This document shows, one piece after another, positions 1-4,887 of a stretch of DNA of 7,135 bases. The translations under genes were made by a program, and so were the position numbers. The stretch is from Actinomycetes bacterium. Its GTDB lineage: Bacteria; Actinomycetota; Acidimicrobiia; Acidimicrobiales; RAAP-2. Each line of letters starts with the position of its first letter. Within the stretch, counting starts at the first letter, position 1. Location of the stretch: positions 1 to 7,135 of the forward strand of contig JAJYMD010000290.1 of NCBI GenBank assembly GCA_021787255.1. Direction: 5' to 3'. A model generated the notes under the pieces. It saw nothing but the letters and a program-made list of their open reading frames with translations. It did no database searches and was not told the origin of the DNA.

Positions 1-62
1 CGACGTGGAGCCGGCACCAGGCTGGCGAGGGCGGCCCCCGGGGGGGTAGGGGCCACGCTCGC

Positions 63-94
63 CGACCGGCCGGCCGGGAGGCTCCCCCCGGTCG
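63..94. terminator. GC-rich stem-loop, possible terminator or leader hairpin
   Basis: CGACCGG at 63-69 is exactly complementary to CCGGTCG at 88-94, and an inner GGGA (76-79) can pair with TCCC (83-86). There is no T tract on either side, so this is not a classical intrinsic terminator. In GC-rich actinobacteria hairpins without a U tract are often proposed as terminators. It would suit a plus-strand gene ending at the TAG at 47-49, or a leader structure for a minus-strand gene. In DNA this GC-rich, stems also arise by chance. Confidence 0.25.
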
Positions 95-131
95 TCGAGG
101 ACGAACCTACGGGCTCGCCAGCGGTGCGACC

Positions 132-147
132 AGGGACCAAAGGCCCT
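132..147. promoter_or_regulatory. DosR/DevR-like palindrome
   Basis: AGGGACCAAAGGCCCT is an imperfect palindrome. Its 14 bp core (133-146) agrees with the mycobacterial DosR consensus core GGGACTWWAGTCCC at 12 of 14 positions. DosR-type response regulators (NarL/LuxR family) control hypoxia and nitric-oxide genes in actinobacteria. On the minus strand a TAGGTT (-10 form TANNNT, 109-104) lies about 33 bp centre to centre from the box, which would put the box near -42 of a leftward promoter. On the plus strand the box lies 144 bp upstream of the PHP start, with no obvious -10 in a matching position. Identification is by consensus resemblance only. Confidence 0.33.
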
Positions 148-275
148 TCGTGCCCGGGTGGTCTGCCCTGCCTCGGGGAGGCCGCGCGTCCGGGCGCCCG
201 CGGGCATGCGAGCGCGACGTAGAGCGCGTCCGAGGACGACGGCCACCCGAAGAGCGCGCGGCATCGAGCGAAATT

Positions 276-282
276 GAGGTGG
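276..282 (+). promoter_or_regulatory. Ribosome-binding site for the PHP gene
   Basis: GAGGTGG lies 9 nt before the GTG at 292. It decides the start: the longer in-frame option, a TTG at 274, would begin just before this motif and has no Shine-Dalgarno sequence of its own. Confidence 0.6.
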
Positions 283-291
283 AATACGTCT

Positions 292-1287
292 GTGCTCGAC
301 TACCACCTGCACCTGTGGCCGCACACGCAGCACGACGCTGCTCTTTCGCTGGAGCAGGTGGCCTCCTACTGCGAGCGGGCGCAGGATGCCGGGGTGGTCG
401 AGATCGCACTGACCGAGCACCTCTTCCGCTTCGTGCAGGCGGACCGGCTGCTCGCGGGGTTCTGGGACGACGTGGACGCGCCCGAGCCGCTGCGCCGCTC
501 GATGGCCGAGTACTGGCGGTTCCACGTCGCTGCCGACCTGGACGAGTACGTCTCGACGGTGCTCGAGGCCAAGCGCCAGGGGCTCCCGGTCGTCCTCGGC
601 CTCGAGGTCGACTACTACCGGGGCCGCATGGACGAGGTCGCCGCACTGCTCGCGGGCTACCCCTTCGACGTCCTCCTCGGCTCGGTCCACTGGATCGGCG
701 ACTGGCGCTTCGACGATCTCGACGACCCCGTCTCGATGGCCGAGTGGTCGGCGAGGGAGGTCGACGACTGCTGGGACGCGTACGCCGACGCGTTCGCCGA
801 GCTGGCTGCGACCAGGACCTGCGACGTCTTCGCGCACCCTGATCTCGTGAAGGTGACCGGTCGCGTCCCCGAGCGTCCCCAGGAGTGGTGGGACCGGCTG
901 GCGGACGCCGCGGCGAGCAGCGGGATGGCGGCGGAGGTCTCGTCGGCGGGCTGGCGCAAGCCCGTCGCCGAGCAGTACCCCGCCCTCGGGCTGCTCGTCC
1001 GCCTCGCCGCGCGCGGCGTGCCGTTCACCACGGCCTCCGACGCCCACCACCTGTCGCACGTCGCCGATCGGGTGGGAGACCTGCACGCGCTGCTCCGCTC
1101 CGCGGGCATCGACCGGCTCACCGCCTACCGCCGCCGCCAGCCCCACACCCTGCCCCTCGCCGAGCGTCCTCACACCCTGCCCCTCGCCGAGCCTCCCCAC
1201 GCCCTGCCCCTCTCCGAGCGTCCCCACACCCTGCCCATCTCCGAGCCCACGAGCTCGGGCACGGCCGCTTCGGACGGTTCGTCGTGA
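292..1287 (+). CDS. PHP-domain phosphatase, HisJ histidinol-phosphatase-like
   Basis: A 331-residue protein of the polymerase-and-histidinol-phosphatase (PHP) superfamily, a cytoplasmic metal-dependent TIM-barrel hydrolase. The expected metal-ligand motifs appear in order: HLH (5-7) with H11, TEH (41-43), GLEVDYY (103-109), SVHW (131-134), AHPD (181-184), EVSS (215-218) and ASDAHH (248-253). The GLEVDY, TEH and SVH blocks are those of the HisJ/HisK type, which removes phosphate from histidinol phosphate in histidine biosynthesis. No other his gene is in view, so the substrate is inferred and another sugar- or amino-alcohol-phosphate is possible. The catalytic domain ends near residue 280. After it comes a proline-rich tail of four 9-residue repeats (284-319) and a Ser/Thr/Gly-rich end, which is not part of the family fold. 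The GTG start is set by the upstream GAGGTGG. The stop overlaps the kinase start as GTGA, implying co-transcription and coupled translation. Confidence 0.82.
   Translation: MLDYHLHLWPHTQHDAALSLEQVASYCERAQDAGVVEIALTEHLFRFVQADRLLAGFWDDVDAPEPLRRSMAEYWRFHVAADLDEYVSTVLEAKRQGLPVVLGLEVDYYRGRMDEVAALLAGYPFDVLLGSVHWIGDWRFDDLDDPVSMAEWSAREVDDCWDAYADAFAELAATRTCDVFAHPDLVKVTGRVPERPQEWWDRLADAAASSGMAAEVSSAGWRKPVAEQYPALGLLVRLAARGVPFTTASDAHHLSHVADRVGDLHALLRSAGIDRLTAYRRRQPHTLPLAERPHTLPLAEPPHALPLSERPHTLPISEPTSSGTAASDGSS
1141..1248 (+). repeat. 4 x 27 bp in-frame tandem repeat in the PHP gene
   Basis: Four directly adjacent 27 bp units occupy 1141-1167, 1168-1194, 1195-1221 and 1222-1248. Each encodes one 9-residue unit, close to PHTLPLAER; the variants are PHTLPLAEP, PHALPLSER and PHTLPISEP. 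The units differ by only a few substitutions, and their length is a multiple of three, so copy-number change would leave the reading frame and the downstream GTGA overlap intact. The array lies after the last catalytic motif of the phosphatase and ends 35 bp before the kinase start. Confidence 0.93.
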
Positions 1288-2774
1288 CCACCCCGGCCGA
1301 GCTCGTCAGCACCGACCTCACGCCAGCGGAGCTCGCCCACCTGAAACGGCTCCTCGCCTCGTGGTCGGTGCTGGCCGACCTCTCCTTCTCGGACCTGCTG
1401 CTCGTCGTGCCGACCCCCGAGGTGCCCGGAGAGGAGCCGGAGCTCGTCGTGATGGGGCAGATCCGGCCGAACAACCGCCCGACGATGCTCACCCAGGACC
1501 TCGTCGGCCAGACGGTGCCGAGGACCTCCTGGTCGCTGTCGGCGGCAGCGCTCGAGCGCGGGGAGGTCGTGCGCGGCGCGGTCCACCACCCGCTCGTCGG
1601 CGAGTCGGTGCCCGTCGAGAACGTCCCGGTGCGCTTCGGCGACAAGGTGATCGCGGTGATGGTGCGCGTGTACTCGCGCATCGTCGCCACGCCGGTCAGC
1701 ATGTACGAGAAGAACTACTTCGAGGTGTTCGGCCGCCTGGTCGAGATGATCGTGGCCGGCGAGTTCCCCTTCGCGCAGGAGGACGTCGGGACCCAGGAGA
1801 CCCCGAGAGTCGGCGACGGCTTCGTCCTGTGCGACGGAGAGGGACGCATCGTGTTCGCCTCCCCCAACGCGATCAACGCCCTCCATCGCATGGGCGTCTA
1901 CTCGACCCCCGAAGGGCACACCCTGACAGAGCTCGGCGTGGAGTCGTCCGCCGTCCAGTGGGCGCTCGCCACGTGCCATCCGGTGGTGGAGGAGGTCGAG
2001 CGGCGGCCGGACGTGATCGTCCTCGTGCAGTGCGTCCCCCTGCTCGAGCAGCGCGTCGCGAACGGCGCCATGATCCTCATGCGCGATGTCACCGACGTGC
2101 GAAGGCTCGACCGGCTGCTCCTCTCCAAGGACGCGGCGATCCGCGAGGTCCACCACCGGGTCAAGAACAACCTCCAGACGATCTCCTCGCTGCTCAGCCT
2201 CCAGGCGCGCCGGCTCGGCTCGGAGGAGGGGAGGGCGGCTCTTCGCGAGGCGGAGCGGCGGATCCGCTCGATCGCGGTCGTGCACGAGATCCTGTCGAGG
2301 GACCCCAGCGACCAGGTGCCCTTCGACGAGATCGTCTCCTCGCTCGTGCGGATGGCAGAGGACTCGGTGGTCTCGCCGGGATCGGTCGAGGTCACCGTGG
2401 AGGGTGACCTCGGGGAGGTGACCGCCGACACCGCGACGCCGCTCGCGGTCGCGCTCGCCGAGATCCTGCAGAACGCCGCAGAGCACGCCTTCCCCGCGGC
2501 GAGCGGCGGGGCGCCCGGCGACGCGGGTGCGGGCTCGGGCGCCCCGACCGGCCACGTGCGGGTGACCCTCGCGCACGGGGGCCGGGGCCTCGAGATCTCC
2601 GTACGCGACGACGGCCGGGGCATCGACCCGGGCTTCGACATCTCCCGTACGACCAGTCTCGGGCTGTCGATCGTGCGCGACCTCGTCGTGAGCCAGCTGG
2701 GCGGGTCGATCGCGGTGGGCGCCGTCGCAGGCGGGGGGACGCTGGTCGAGATCCGGCTGCCGCCTCCCCGGTGA
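1284..2774 (+). CDS. PdtaS-like sensor histidine kinase (HisKA_2 class)
   Basis: A 496-residue cytoplasmic sensor kinase, close in length to M. tuberculosis PdtaS (about 501) and matching its layout throughout. An N-terminal GAF-like domain (about 10-140) carries ADLSFSD (31-37), IRPNNRPT (60-67) and PVRFGDKV. A PAS domain spans about 178-280. The HisKA_2 dimerisation box is HHRVKNNLQT (290-299), with H291 the likely phospho-acceptor. The HATPase has an N-box, EILQNAAEH (393-401), a G1 motif, DDGRG (442-446), and G2, SLGLS (458-462). There is no membrane segment. In mycobacteria PdtaS phosphorylates the RNA-binding ANTAR regulator PdtaR, and published work links it to copper and nitric-oxide sensing. 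No PdtaR gene is in this window, so the partner must lie elsewhere. The GTG start overlaps the PHP stop, and the gene converges on whiB, the linkage seen in mycobacteria. Identity is strong; the ligand is unknown. Confidence 0.92.
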   Translation: MTTPAELVSTDLTPAELAHLKRLLASWSVLADLSFSDLLLVVPTPEVPGEEPELVVMGQIRPNNRPTMLTQDLVGQTVPRTSWSLSAAALERGEVVRGAVHHPLVGESVPVENVPVRFGDKVIAVMVRVYSRIVATPVSMYEKNYFEVFGRLVEMIVAGEFPFAQEDVGTQETPRVGDGFVLCDGEGRIVFASPNAINALHRMGVYSTPEGHTLTELGVESSAVQWALATCHPVVEEVERRPDVIVLVQCVPLLEQRVANGAMILMRDVTDVRRLDRLLLSKDAAIREVHHRVKNNLQTISSLLSLQARRLGSEEGRAALREAERRIRSIAVVHEILSRDPSDQVPFDEIVSSLVRMAEDSVVSPGSVEVTVEGDLGEVTADTATPLAVALAEILQNAAEHAFPAASGGAPGDAGAGSGAPTGHVRVTLAHGGRGLEISVRDDGRGIDPGFDISRTTSLGLSIVRDLVVSQLGGSIAVGAVAGGGTLVEIRLPPPR

Positions 2775-2786
2775 GGCTCCTCGACA

Positions 2787-2836
2787 CCTGCCTCCGGCGA
2801 CCTCCCCGGCGCCTGCCTCCGGAGACCTCCCCGGCG
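2787..2836. repeat. 2 x 25 bp tandem duplication between pdtaS and whiB
   Basis: Units 2787-2811 and 2812-2836 are adjacent and identical except for one base (C at 2798, A at 2823). They fill most of the 67 bp between the pdtaS stop and the whiB stop. The substitution in the second unit creates the self-complementary CTCCGGAG (2818-2825). I see no strong hairpin followed by a T tract in either direction, so I do not call an intrinsic terminator here, although two converging genes would be expected to need one. Confidence 0.88.
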
Positions 2837-2841
2837 AGCGC

Positions 2842-3180
2842 TCAGCGCCGCAAGGCGTTCACAGCGATGGAGGTGACCGAACCCCCCGACCCTGCGGCGC
2901 TGCGCCGCGCGGCCAGCCACGCCCTGCGGAGCTTCCGGCGCTCCTCTTCGGAGGTCCCGCCCCAGACGCCCGACTCCTGGTTGGTGGCCAGCGCGAACTC
3001 GAGGCACGGCTCCTGCGCCTCGCAGGTGCGGCACACCCGCTTGGCCGCCTCGATCTGCTCGACCGCCGGACCCGTGGTGCCCACAGGGAAGAAGAGATCG
3101 GGCTCGGTGTCCCGGCACGCGGCGACGCGGCGCCAGTCGCCTGCGTCCCAATCCACCGTACGGTTCCAGATCAGCGCCAT
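2842..3180 (-). CDS. WhiB1/WblE-type iron-sulfur transcription regulator
   Basis: A 112-residue WhiB-family protein. The four [4Fe-4S] cysteines are C22, C50, C53 and C59, with spacings of 28, 3 and 6 that equal those I recall for M. tuberculosis WhiB1. The family turn GVWGG is at 71-75, followed by the basic stretch SEEERRKLRR (77-86) that contributes to DNA binding. The ELFFPVG-like segment reads DLFFPVGTTGP (28-38). WhiB1 binds region 4 of the primary sigma factor, and its cluster reacts with nitric oxide. I chose ATG 3180 because GGAGG (3193-3189) sits 8 nt before it. The in-frame ATG at 3207 lies inside the CRP-type box and lacks a ribosome-binding site. The protein has about 15 extra N-terminal residues and a longer Gly/Ser/Ala tail (about 92-112) than the 84-residue mycobacterial protein. 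Confidence 0.93.
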   Translation of the reverse strand: MALIWNRTVDWDAGDWRRVAACRDTEPDLFFPVGTTGPAVEQIEAAKRVCRTCEAQEPCLEFALATNQESGVWGGTSEEERRKLRRAWLAARRSAAGSGGSVTSIAVNALRR

Positions 3181-3188
3181 GCGTCGGT

Positions 3189-3193
3189 CCTCC
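3189..3193 (-). promoter_or_regulatory. Ribosome-binding site for whiB
   Basis: GGAGG on the minus strand, 8 nt before the ATG at 3180. It decides between this start and the upstream in-frame ATG at 3207. Confidence 0.7.
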
Positions 3194-3196
3194 GGT

Positions 3197-3212
3197 TGTG
3201 AACCCATTCACA
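3197..3212. promoter_or_regulatory. CRP/FNR-family operator (TGTGA-N6-TCACA)
   Basis: On the plus strand the site reads TGTGAACCCATTCACA: two perfect five-base inverted half-sites separated by six bases, exactly the CRP-family consensus. The M. tuberculosis whiB1 promoter is a known target of the cAMP receptor protein Rv3676, so finding such a box in front of whiB fits established knowledge. Its position is unusual. It lies between the best whiB -10 and the whiB start codon, 17-32 bp before the ATG, where binding would more likely block than activate whiB. It is centred about 67 bp upstream of the predicted start of the GDPD-etfBA transcript, which suits activation in that direction. Confidence 0.75.
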
Positions 3213-3257
3213 TATGCGGCCAGACGACAGGGCCGTCACGGAATGCGATCTCGTGGA

Positions 3258-3285
3258 ATTATAAGCAAACGTTCAAGAATTGCAA
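3258..3285 (-). promoter_or_regulatory. Predicted whiB promoter
   Basis: On the minus strand TTGCAA (3285-3280, four of six matches to TTGACA) is followed after 16 bp by a perfect TATAAT (3263-3258). Transcription would begin near 3251 and leave a leader of about 70 nt before ATG 3180, containing the CRP-type box and the ribosome-binding site. The region is conspicuously AT-rich against a very GC-rich background. The TTGCAA overlaps the first bases of the ribosome-binding site of the divergent GDPD gene. Confidence 0.6.
3260..3265 (+). promoter_or_regulatory. Predicted -10 of the GDPD-etfBA promoter
   Basis: TATAAG on the plus strand matches five of six bases of the -10 consensus. Transcription would start near 3272, about 23 nt before the GTG at 3295. 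No convincing -35 is seen 16-18 bp upstream, so an activator such as a CRP-family protein at 3197-3212 may be needed. This element shares four bases with the whiB TATAAT on the other strand. Confidence 0.5.
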
Positions 3286-3291
3286 GGAGGT
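3284..3291 (+). promoter_or_regulatory. Ribosome-binding site for the GDPD gene
   Basis: AAGGAGGT is a near-perfect Shine-Dalgarno sequence just before the GTG at 3295. It rules out the longer in-frame TTG at 3280, which would start upstream of it. Confidence 0.8.
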
Positions 3292-3294
3292 CCT

Positions 3295-4092
3295 GTGACC
3301 GCCATCTTCGCCCACCGGGGTTGCTGCGGCGTGCCTGCACCCCGGGAGAACACGCTCGCGGCCTTCGACGCGGCGCGCCGTTCGGGCGCGGACGGCGTGG
3401 AGCTGGACGTGCGCGCCACCGCGGACGGCGCGCTGGTCGTCCACCACGACCGGGAGGTGCCCGGCGCAGGCGACGTCGGGCGGTTGCCGGTCGCGAAGCT
3501 GCCTCGCGAGGTCCCGCTGCTCGAGGACGCGCTCGCCGCGTGCGCAGGCGTCCAGGTCGACGTGGAGATCAAGGGCGGGCCCGACGAGGCCGTGCTCGTC
3601 GCGCGCCAGCTCGTCGCCCGCGAGCTCGCCGCGCGCCTGCTGGTCTCCCGCCAGCTCGCCGAGCCCGGTGCCGAGCCCGGCGCCCTCGCCGGGGTGCTCG
3701 TCTCCTCGTTCGACCCCGAGTGCCTCCTCGCCGTGCGCGAGCTCGCCCCGGAGGCTCCGACGGGGCTCCTCGTCGGGTGGGAGGGCGACGCACGCGTCGC
3801 GCTGGACCGTGCGGCCGCGCTCGGCTGCGCGACCGTGCACCCGCACGTGACCCAGGTCGATGCCGGCCTGGTCGAGGCCGCCCGGGAGAGGGCGCTCGGG
3901 CTGTGCGTCTGGACGGTGAACGCCGACGCCGATCTCTCCCACATGGGGGCGCTCGGTGTGGAGGCCGTCGTGACGGACCGGGTCGACGCGGCCCTCGCGA
4001 TCCTCCGCGGCCCGCGCACAGGCGTCGGAGCCGTCGCGAAGGGCCGCCTGGCCGGTTCCCCCGCGAGGAATGGCGGGGAGGGCCCGGGGTAG
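3295..4092 (+). CDS. Glycerophosphodiester phosphodiesterase (GDPD family)
   Basis: A 265-residue GDPD-family enzyme that hydrolyses glycerophosphodiesters from lipid turnover to glycerol 3-phosphate and an alcohol. The family residues are in order: AHRG (6-9) with catalytic H7, RENT (17-20), the metal ligands E36 and D38 in GVELDV (34-39), the second catalytic His in HHD (50-52), and VEIKGG (90-95) with E91 and K93. The late barrel motifs VSSFDPE (136-142), CVWTVNAD and VVTDR follow. No signal peptide or lipobox is visible, so it should be cytoplasmic. Residues 102-130 form an unusual Arg/Leu/Ala-rich stretch with internal repetition between barrel strands, and the last 25 or so residues are a Gly/Arg-rich tail outside the fold. 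The start is fixed by AAGGAGGT. The stop is only 14 bp before etfB, suggesting one transcript, but a metabolic link to ETF is not obvious. Confidence 0.88.
   Translation: MTAIFAHRGCCGVPAPRENTLAAFDAARRSGADGVELDVRATADGALVVHHDREVPGAGDVGRLPVAKLPREVPLLEDALAACAGVQVDVEIKGGPDEAVLVARQLVARELAARLLVSRQLAEPGAEPGALAGVLVSSFDPECLLAVRELAPEAPTGLLVGWEGDARVALDRAAALGCATVHPHVTQVDAGLVEAARERALGLCVWTVNADADLSHMGALGVEAVVTDRVDAALAILRGPRTGVGAVAKGRLAGSPARNGGEGPG
3598..3690 (+). repeat. Degenerate short repeats inside the GDPD gene
   Basis: This stretch encodes VARQLVARELAARLLVSRQL followed by AEPGAEPGALA. A 12 bp direct repeat, differing at one base, lies at 3661-3672 and 3673-3684 (encoding EPGA twice). The CGCCAGCTCG and CGCGAGCTCG motifs recur within it. 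It looks like a local expansion between the VEIK and VSSFDPE motifs, where many family members have a shorter linker. Confidence 0.5.
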
Positions 4093-4106
4093 TCAACAAT
4101 GCGGCC

Positions 4107-4886
4107 ATGCATGTCGTCGTCTGTGTGAAGCAGATCCCCGACCCGGCCGCGCCCGGGTCGCTCAGGAAGGACACCCTCACGCTCGACCGCTCGGGCAAGC
4201 TCGTCATGGACGACTCCGACTCCTACGGGGTCGAGATGGCGCTGCAGCTCGCGAGCGGCGTGGACGGCAGCGAGGTGACCCTCGTGTCCATGGCGCCCGG
4301 GTCCGAGACCTCGGGGCTGCGCACCGCGCTGGCCATGGGCGCCGCGGACGCGATCCTCGTGAGCGACGACGCGCTCGCCGGCTCCGACGCGCTGTCCACG
4401 GCGAAGGTCCTCGCCGCCGCGATCCGCCGCGCGGAGCCCGACCTCGTGATCGCGGCGACCGAGTCGACCGACGGCTACACCGGGACCCTGCCGGTCCAGG
4501 TGGCGGAGCTGCTGGGCATGCCGTCGGTCACCTTCGCCAAGCGCGTGTCGACCGACGGGACGACGATCAAAGTGGAGCGCCAGACCGAGGCCGGCTACGA
4601 CGACGTCGAGTGCCCGCTGCCGGCGGTCGTGACCGTGACCGCGGGGGTCGTCGAGCCCCGGTACCCGTCGTTCAAGGGGATCATGGCGGCGAAGTCCAAG
4701 CGCATCGACGTGCTCGGCCTGGCGGACCTCGGGATCGACGCGGCCGAGGTCGGCAGCCGCGGCGCACGCGAGGAGGTCCTCGACGTGGCGGACGCCGAGG
4801 CGCGCGGCGGCGGCGAGATCGTGGTGGACGAAGGCGACGGCGCGCAGCGCATCGTCGCCTTCCTCGAGCAGCTGAAGGTGATCTGA
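4107..4886 (+). CDS. Electron transfer flavoprotein beta subunit
   Basis: A 259-residue EtfB (FixA family), full length. The N-terminus VVVCVKQIPDP is typical. The AMP-binding region DLVIAATESTDGYTG is at 112-126. The family signature covers about 154-177: IKVERQTEAGYDDVECPLP, then AVVTV. A C-terminal arm (about 185-259) would wrap around the alpha subunit. With EtfA it makes the FAD- and AMP-containing heterodimer that accepts electrons from acyl-CoA and other flavin dehydrogenases and passes them to ETF:quinone oxidoreductase. No dehydrogenase or ETF-QO gene is in the window. ATG 4107 is the natural start because the protein begins at the first strand of the fold. It has no good Shine-Dalgarno sequence in the 14 bp after the GDPD stop, so it may rely on re-initiation or a leaderless transcript. 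The TGA is one base away from the etfA ATG. Confidence 0.95.
   Translation: MHVVVCVKQIPDPAAPGSLRKDTLTLDRSGKLVMDDSDSYGVEMALQLASGVDGSEVTLVSMAPGSETSGLRTALAMGAADAILVSDDALAGSDALSTAKVLAAAIRRAEPDLVIAATESTDGYTGTLPVQVAELLGMPSVTFAKRVSTDGTTIKVERQTEAGYDDVECPLPAVVTVTAGVVEPRYPSFKGIMAAKSKRIDVLGLADLGIDAAEVGSRGAREEVLDVADAEARGGGEIVVDEGDGAQRIVAFLEQLKVI
4874..4880 (+). promoter_or_regulatory. Ribosome-binding site for etfA
   Basis: GAAGGTG, 7 nt before ATG 4888, lies inside the last codons of etfB. This arrangement keeps the two subunits translated together. Confidence 0.6.
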
Positions 4887-4887
4887 C

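Larger units (their letters stand above)
1..291. other. Left-edge region with no recognisable gene
   Basis: No reading frame here gives a protein I recognise. In plus frame 2 a short open stretch runs from the window edge to a TAG at 47-49 and could be the last 15 residues of an upstream gene. Plus frame 1 stays open to a TAG at 220-222 but shows no motif. On the minus strand a GTG at 56-54 opens a frame to the edge (beginning MAPTPPGAALAS), without a clear ribosome-binding site. The stretch holds a GC-rich stem-loop (63-94), a DosR-like palindrome (132-147) and a perfect 10 bp palindrome, GCCCGCGGGC, at 195-204. It is best read as an intergenic or leader region upstream of the PHP phosphatase gene. 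Confidence 0.5.

Noticed and set aside
107..646. Minus-strand open frame of 179 codons at the left edge
   Set aside because: Arg/Pro/Ala-rich composition, mostly opposite the PHP gene, and no motif.
885..1283. N-terminal extension of the kinase back to 885
   Set aside because: That frame upstream of GTG 1284 is Arg/Pro-rich shadow of the PHP gene. The GTG at 1284 gives a protein matching PdtaS in length and N-terminus.
1170..2576. Long minus-strand open frame (468 codons) opposite the PHP tail and pdtaS
   Set aside because: It is antisense to a complete PdtaS homologue with all domain motifs. Its translation is Arg/His/Asp-rich without any recognisable motif, as expected from GC-rich codon bias on the other strand.
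2832..2850. Hairpin CGGCG...CGCCG at the whiB stop as a terminator
   Set aside because: Only five pairs with a nine-base loop, overlapping the whiB stop codon and with no T tract; such stems occur by chance in this base composition.
3181..3207. Longer WhiB starting at ATG 3207
   Set aside because: The nine extra residues would be encoded across the ribosome-binding site and the CRP-type box. ATG 3180 has a well-spaced GGAGG, so the upstream ATG is probably coincidental.
3264..3279. Possible LexA/SOS box around GTTCAAGAA
   Set aside because: It lacks the inverted GAAC-N4-GTTC structure of actinobacterial LexA sites; only one half is present.
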